Source: an uncultured Eubacterium sp.
Lineage (GTDB): Bacteria; Bacillota; Clostridia; Oscillospirales; Acutalibacteraceae
Length of the DNA stretch: 33,473 nt
Direction: 5' to 3'
Assembly (NCBI GenBank): GCA_900542875.1
Contig: UQPH01000015.1
Coordinates: 1 to 33,473 of the forward strand
Both the position numbers and the translations under genes were made by a program. This document shows positions 31,987 through 33,473 of the stretch, one piece after another. The notes below the pieces were generated by a model. The model saw only the letters and a list, made by a program, of their open reading frames with translations. It was not told the origin of the DNA and did no database searches. Numbering within the stretch: position 1 is the first letter of the stretch; each line of letters starts with the position of its first letter.

Positions 31987-32004
31987 ATCGGAGATTTATA
32001 CAGT

Positions 32005-32913
32005 ATGATTATAGAAAAAATCGGTACCGGCAAGACTTTGGAAGAGGCTCTTGCATCGGCTAAGCCGGCCCTCGCCGCACCTGCCGACGCAGTAGTTGAT
32101 ACCAAGGTTTTGGAAACAGGTAAAAAAGGTTTTTTGGGTATAGGTGCAAAGGACTATAAAGTTTCCGTATCTTATGACGACGGAAAAAAGCCTAAGCAGC
32201 CGAAGACCGAAACCAAGAAGCCTGCCACGACGCCGGCACAAAAGAAAAAGCCTGCTCCAAAGAAAGCGGTCGAAAAGAAAGAAGCCGCTGTCAAAACCGA
32301 GCAGAAAAGAGAATATCCCGAGAGTGTAGACTTAGAATATGCAAAGTCTTATCTTAATACAATCCTTGAGGGACTTAAAATCAACGAGCCTAAGATTGAG
32401 GCTACATACGCAGAAGGCGTTGTAACAATGGACCTCGACTGTGACGATTACGGTATCGTTATCGGTCACAGAGGCGAAACTCTCGACTCCATTCAGTATC
32501 TTCTCTCTCTTGTTATCAAAAAGAGCGCAATGGAATATGTAAGAGTCGTAATTAATGTAGGCAATTACAGAGAAAAGAGACAGGAAACACTCAGAAATCT
32601 TGCAAAGAAGAACGCAGAGTATGTTCTTCGTACAGGCAGAAGGCACACCTTTGAGCCTATGAATCCGTACGAGAGAAGAATTATTCATACGGCAATTCAG
32701 GAGATTGACGGTGTTGAGAGCCGTTCGGTAGGCTACAACCAGGACAGAAAGGTTGTTATCGAGCCAGTCGGCGGTGTAAAGCGTTCGGGCGGTAATTATC
32801 GCAGAGGCAACGGCGGCAGAAATACAGCTGTTACCAAGGCTCCGCAGAACCACACACCAAAGGCTGACAGAGCGGATTTGCCAAAGTTCGGCAAAATCGA
32901 AGTAAATAAGTAA
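32005..32913 (+). CDS. jag: RNA-binding protein Jag/KhpB (Jag-N, KH, R3H)
   Basis: A 302-residue RNA-binding protein, partner of KhpA in several Firmicutes and linked to cell elongation and division. It has an N-terminal Jag-N domain (1-50, GTGKTLEEALASA and KKGFLGIGAKDYKV), a Lys/Pro/Ala-rich linker (about 60-108), a KH domain with the GHRG loop (VIGHRGETLDSIQYL) and a C-terminal R3H domain (MNPYERRIIHTAIQEIDG). A Gly/Arg-rich tail (GGNYRRGNGGRN) follows, which may add RNA affinity. It lies directly after yidC, as in most Firmicutes. Confidence 0.95.
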   Translation: MIIEKIGTGKTLEEALASAKPALAAPADAVVDTKVLETGKKGFLGIGAKDYKVSVSYDDGKKPKQPKTETKKPATTPAQKKKPAPKKAVEKKEAAVKTEQKREYPESVDLEYAKSYLNTILEGLKINEPKIEATYAEGVVTMDLDCDDYGIVIGHRGETLDSIQYLLSLVIKKSAMEYVRVVINVGNYREKRQETLRNLAKKNAEYVLRTGRRHTFEPMNPYERRIIHTAIQEIDGVESRSVGYNQDRKVVIEPVGGVKRSGGNYRRGNGGRNTAVTKAPQNHTPKADRADLPKFGKIEVNK

Positions 32914-32923
32914 AATTAAATAT

Positions 32924-33032
32924 AATGATTTAAGCAAGAGATTTCACTTGTTTTATCATTGTATAAATATTTTAGCAGGTGAAAGATGCAGTGTAATGAT
33001 TTGGGCAAGTTCCCTTTTCATTGCTTTGCATC
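32924..33032 (+). repeat. Two similar stem-loops between jag and mnmE
   Basis: The 150-base spacer holds two related imperfect hairpins. The first pairs AATGAT (32924-32929) with ATCATT (32955-32960), plus CAAG with CTTG inside. The second pairs GATGCA (32985-32990) with TGCATC (33027-33032), AATGA with TCATT, and GGG with CCC. Both arms begin AATGATTT and share GCAAG, suggesting a diverged tandem repeat. No strong T-tract follows. Confidence 0.45.
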
Positions 33033-33063
33033 TTTAGTTTTTAGCGGAAAGTGAGTGAGTGAT

Positions 33064-33473
33064 ATGTCGACCGTTGCAGCCGTTGCAACAGGAAACGCTC
33101 CGGGCGGAATAGGCGTAATAAGAATAAGCGGAGACAAAGCCGTCGAGATTGCAAGCAAGGTTTTCAGTCCCATGGACAAAACAAGCCTTTGTGATTTGCC
33201 GGGTTACAGAGCGAAGTTCGGCAATGTCATAATAAACGGCGAGGAGAGCGACAACGCAGTAGCGCTCGTTTTCAGAGCACCCAAGTCATACACGGGCGAG
33301 GATGTTGTGGAAATCAGTGTTCACGGCGGTCTGCTTATTGTGCAAAAAACTTTGCAGGCGGTGCTTGACGCAGGAGCAAAACCGGCAGGCGCAGGTGAAT
33401 TTACAAAGCGTGCGTTCTTAAACGGAAAGATGGATTTGACTCAGGCGGAATCGGTTGCAGATTTAATTTGTGC
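33064..33473 (+). CDS. mnmE: tRNA modification GTPase MnmE, N-terminal part
   Basis: With MnmG this GTPase makes 5-substituted uridines at the tRNA wobble position. Only the first 136 codons are present; the frame runs off the window end. The N-terminal TrmE-N (formyl-THF binding) domain is visible as ATGNAPGGIGVIRISGD, YTGEDVVEISVHGG, and AGEFTKRAFLNGKMDLTQAE. The GTPase part lies outside. The ribosome site is unusual, a GGAAAGTGAGTGAGTGAT stretch without a clear GGAGG, so translation start strength may be low. It completes the rpmH to mnmE order. Confidence 0.95.
   Translation, partial: MSTVAAVATGNAPGGIGVIRISGDKAVEIASKVFSPMDKTSLCDLPGYRAKFGNVIINGEESDNAVALVFRAPKSYTGEDVVEISVHGGLLIVQKTLQAVLDAGAKPAGAGEFTKRAFLNGKMDLTQAESVADLIC

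Noticed and set aside
1..33473. tRNA, rRNA, CRISPR, insertion sequences and phage genes
   Set aside because: No cloverleaf-like, repeat-spacer, transposase or integrase sequence was recognised by reading both strands; gaps between genes are short and accounted for.

Overview
The window looks like a piece of a low-to-medium-GC Firmicutes chromosome. The closest fit is a Clostridia member of the Ruminococcaceae/Oscillospiraceae type. Evidence for this is the dnaA-dnaN-yaaA-recF-remB-gyrB-gyrA string, the Gram-positive style YidC and KH/R3H Jag proteins, two LytR-CpsA-Psr (LCP) wall proteins, a GH3 enzyme with permuted domain order, strong AGGAGG-type ribosome sites and consensus -35/-10 promoters. 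It carries the chromosome origin: a DnaA-box cluster ending in a tandem box pair and a DnaA-trio-like element lies between dnaA and dnaN (about 18251-18440).

Layout. (1) 1-6.7 kb: purine synthesis, with the 3' part of a large purL, a stand-alone AICAR transformylase and purA. They are interrupted by a minus-strand pair of overlapping RimK-like ATP-grasp ligases of unknown substrate. (2) 6.8-13.1 kb: a CLC chloride/proton antiporter with a C-terminal TrkA-C domain, a permuted GH3 glycosidase, class II fructose-bisphosphate aldolase, and an AT-rich GT87/DUF2029-like membrane protein. (3) 13.1-16.7 kb, minus strand: a degenerate LCP-like protein heads folE-folP-folB-folK. Last comes a 58-residue small putative lipoprotein whose ribosome site can pair with an upstream anti-SD sequence. 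(4) 16.7-27.7 kb: dnaA, oriC, then dnaN-yaaA-recF-remB-gyrB-gyrA and a full LCP protein, tightly packed up to a strong terminator. (5) 27.7-30.0 kb: histidine phosphatase (-), XRE regulator (+) and MTA/SAH nucleosidase (-). (6) 30.1-33.5 kb: rpmH-rnpA-yidD-yidC-jag-mnmE, with mnmE cut by the window end.

How the genes fit together: the centre is replication initiation plus supercoiling control, followed by the translation/membrane-insertion block that in many bacteria sits on the other side of dnaA in the opposite orientation. Here it is downstream of dnaA and co-directional. The genes left of the origin on the plus strand (purL to the GT87-like gene) point toward oriC and would be replicated head-on if the origin is where I place it. 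No rRNA, tRNA, CRISPR, insertion sequence or phage gene was seen. No gene-free stretch exceeds 300 bases: the largest are the rpmH upstream region (about 286 bases, structured leader) and the dnaA upstream region (about 273 bases, two divergent promoters). Both are described. I found no clearly new multi-gene system. The less familiar items are the ATP-grasp pair, the small lipoprotein with its possible RNA switch, and the structured spacers around rpmH and mnmE.
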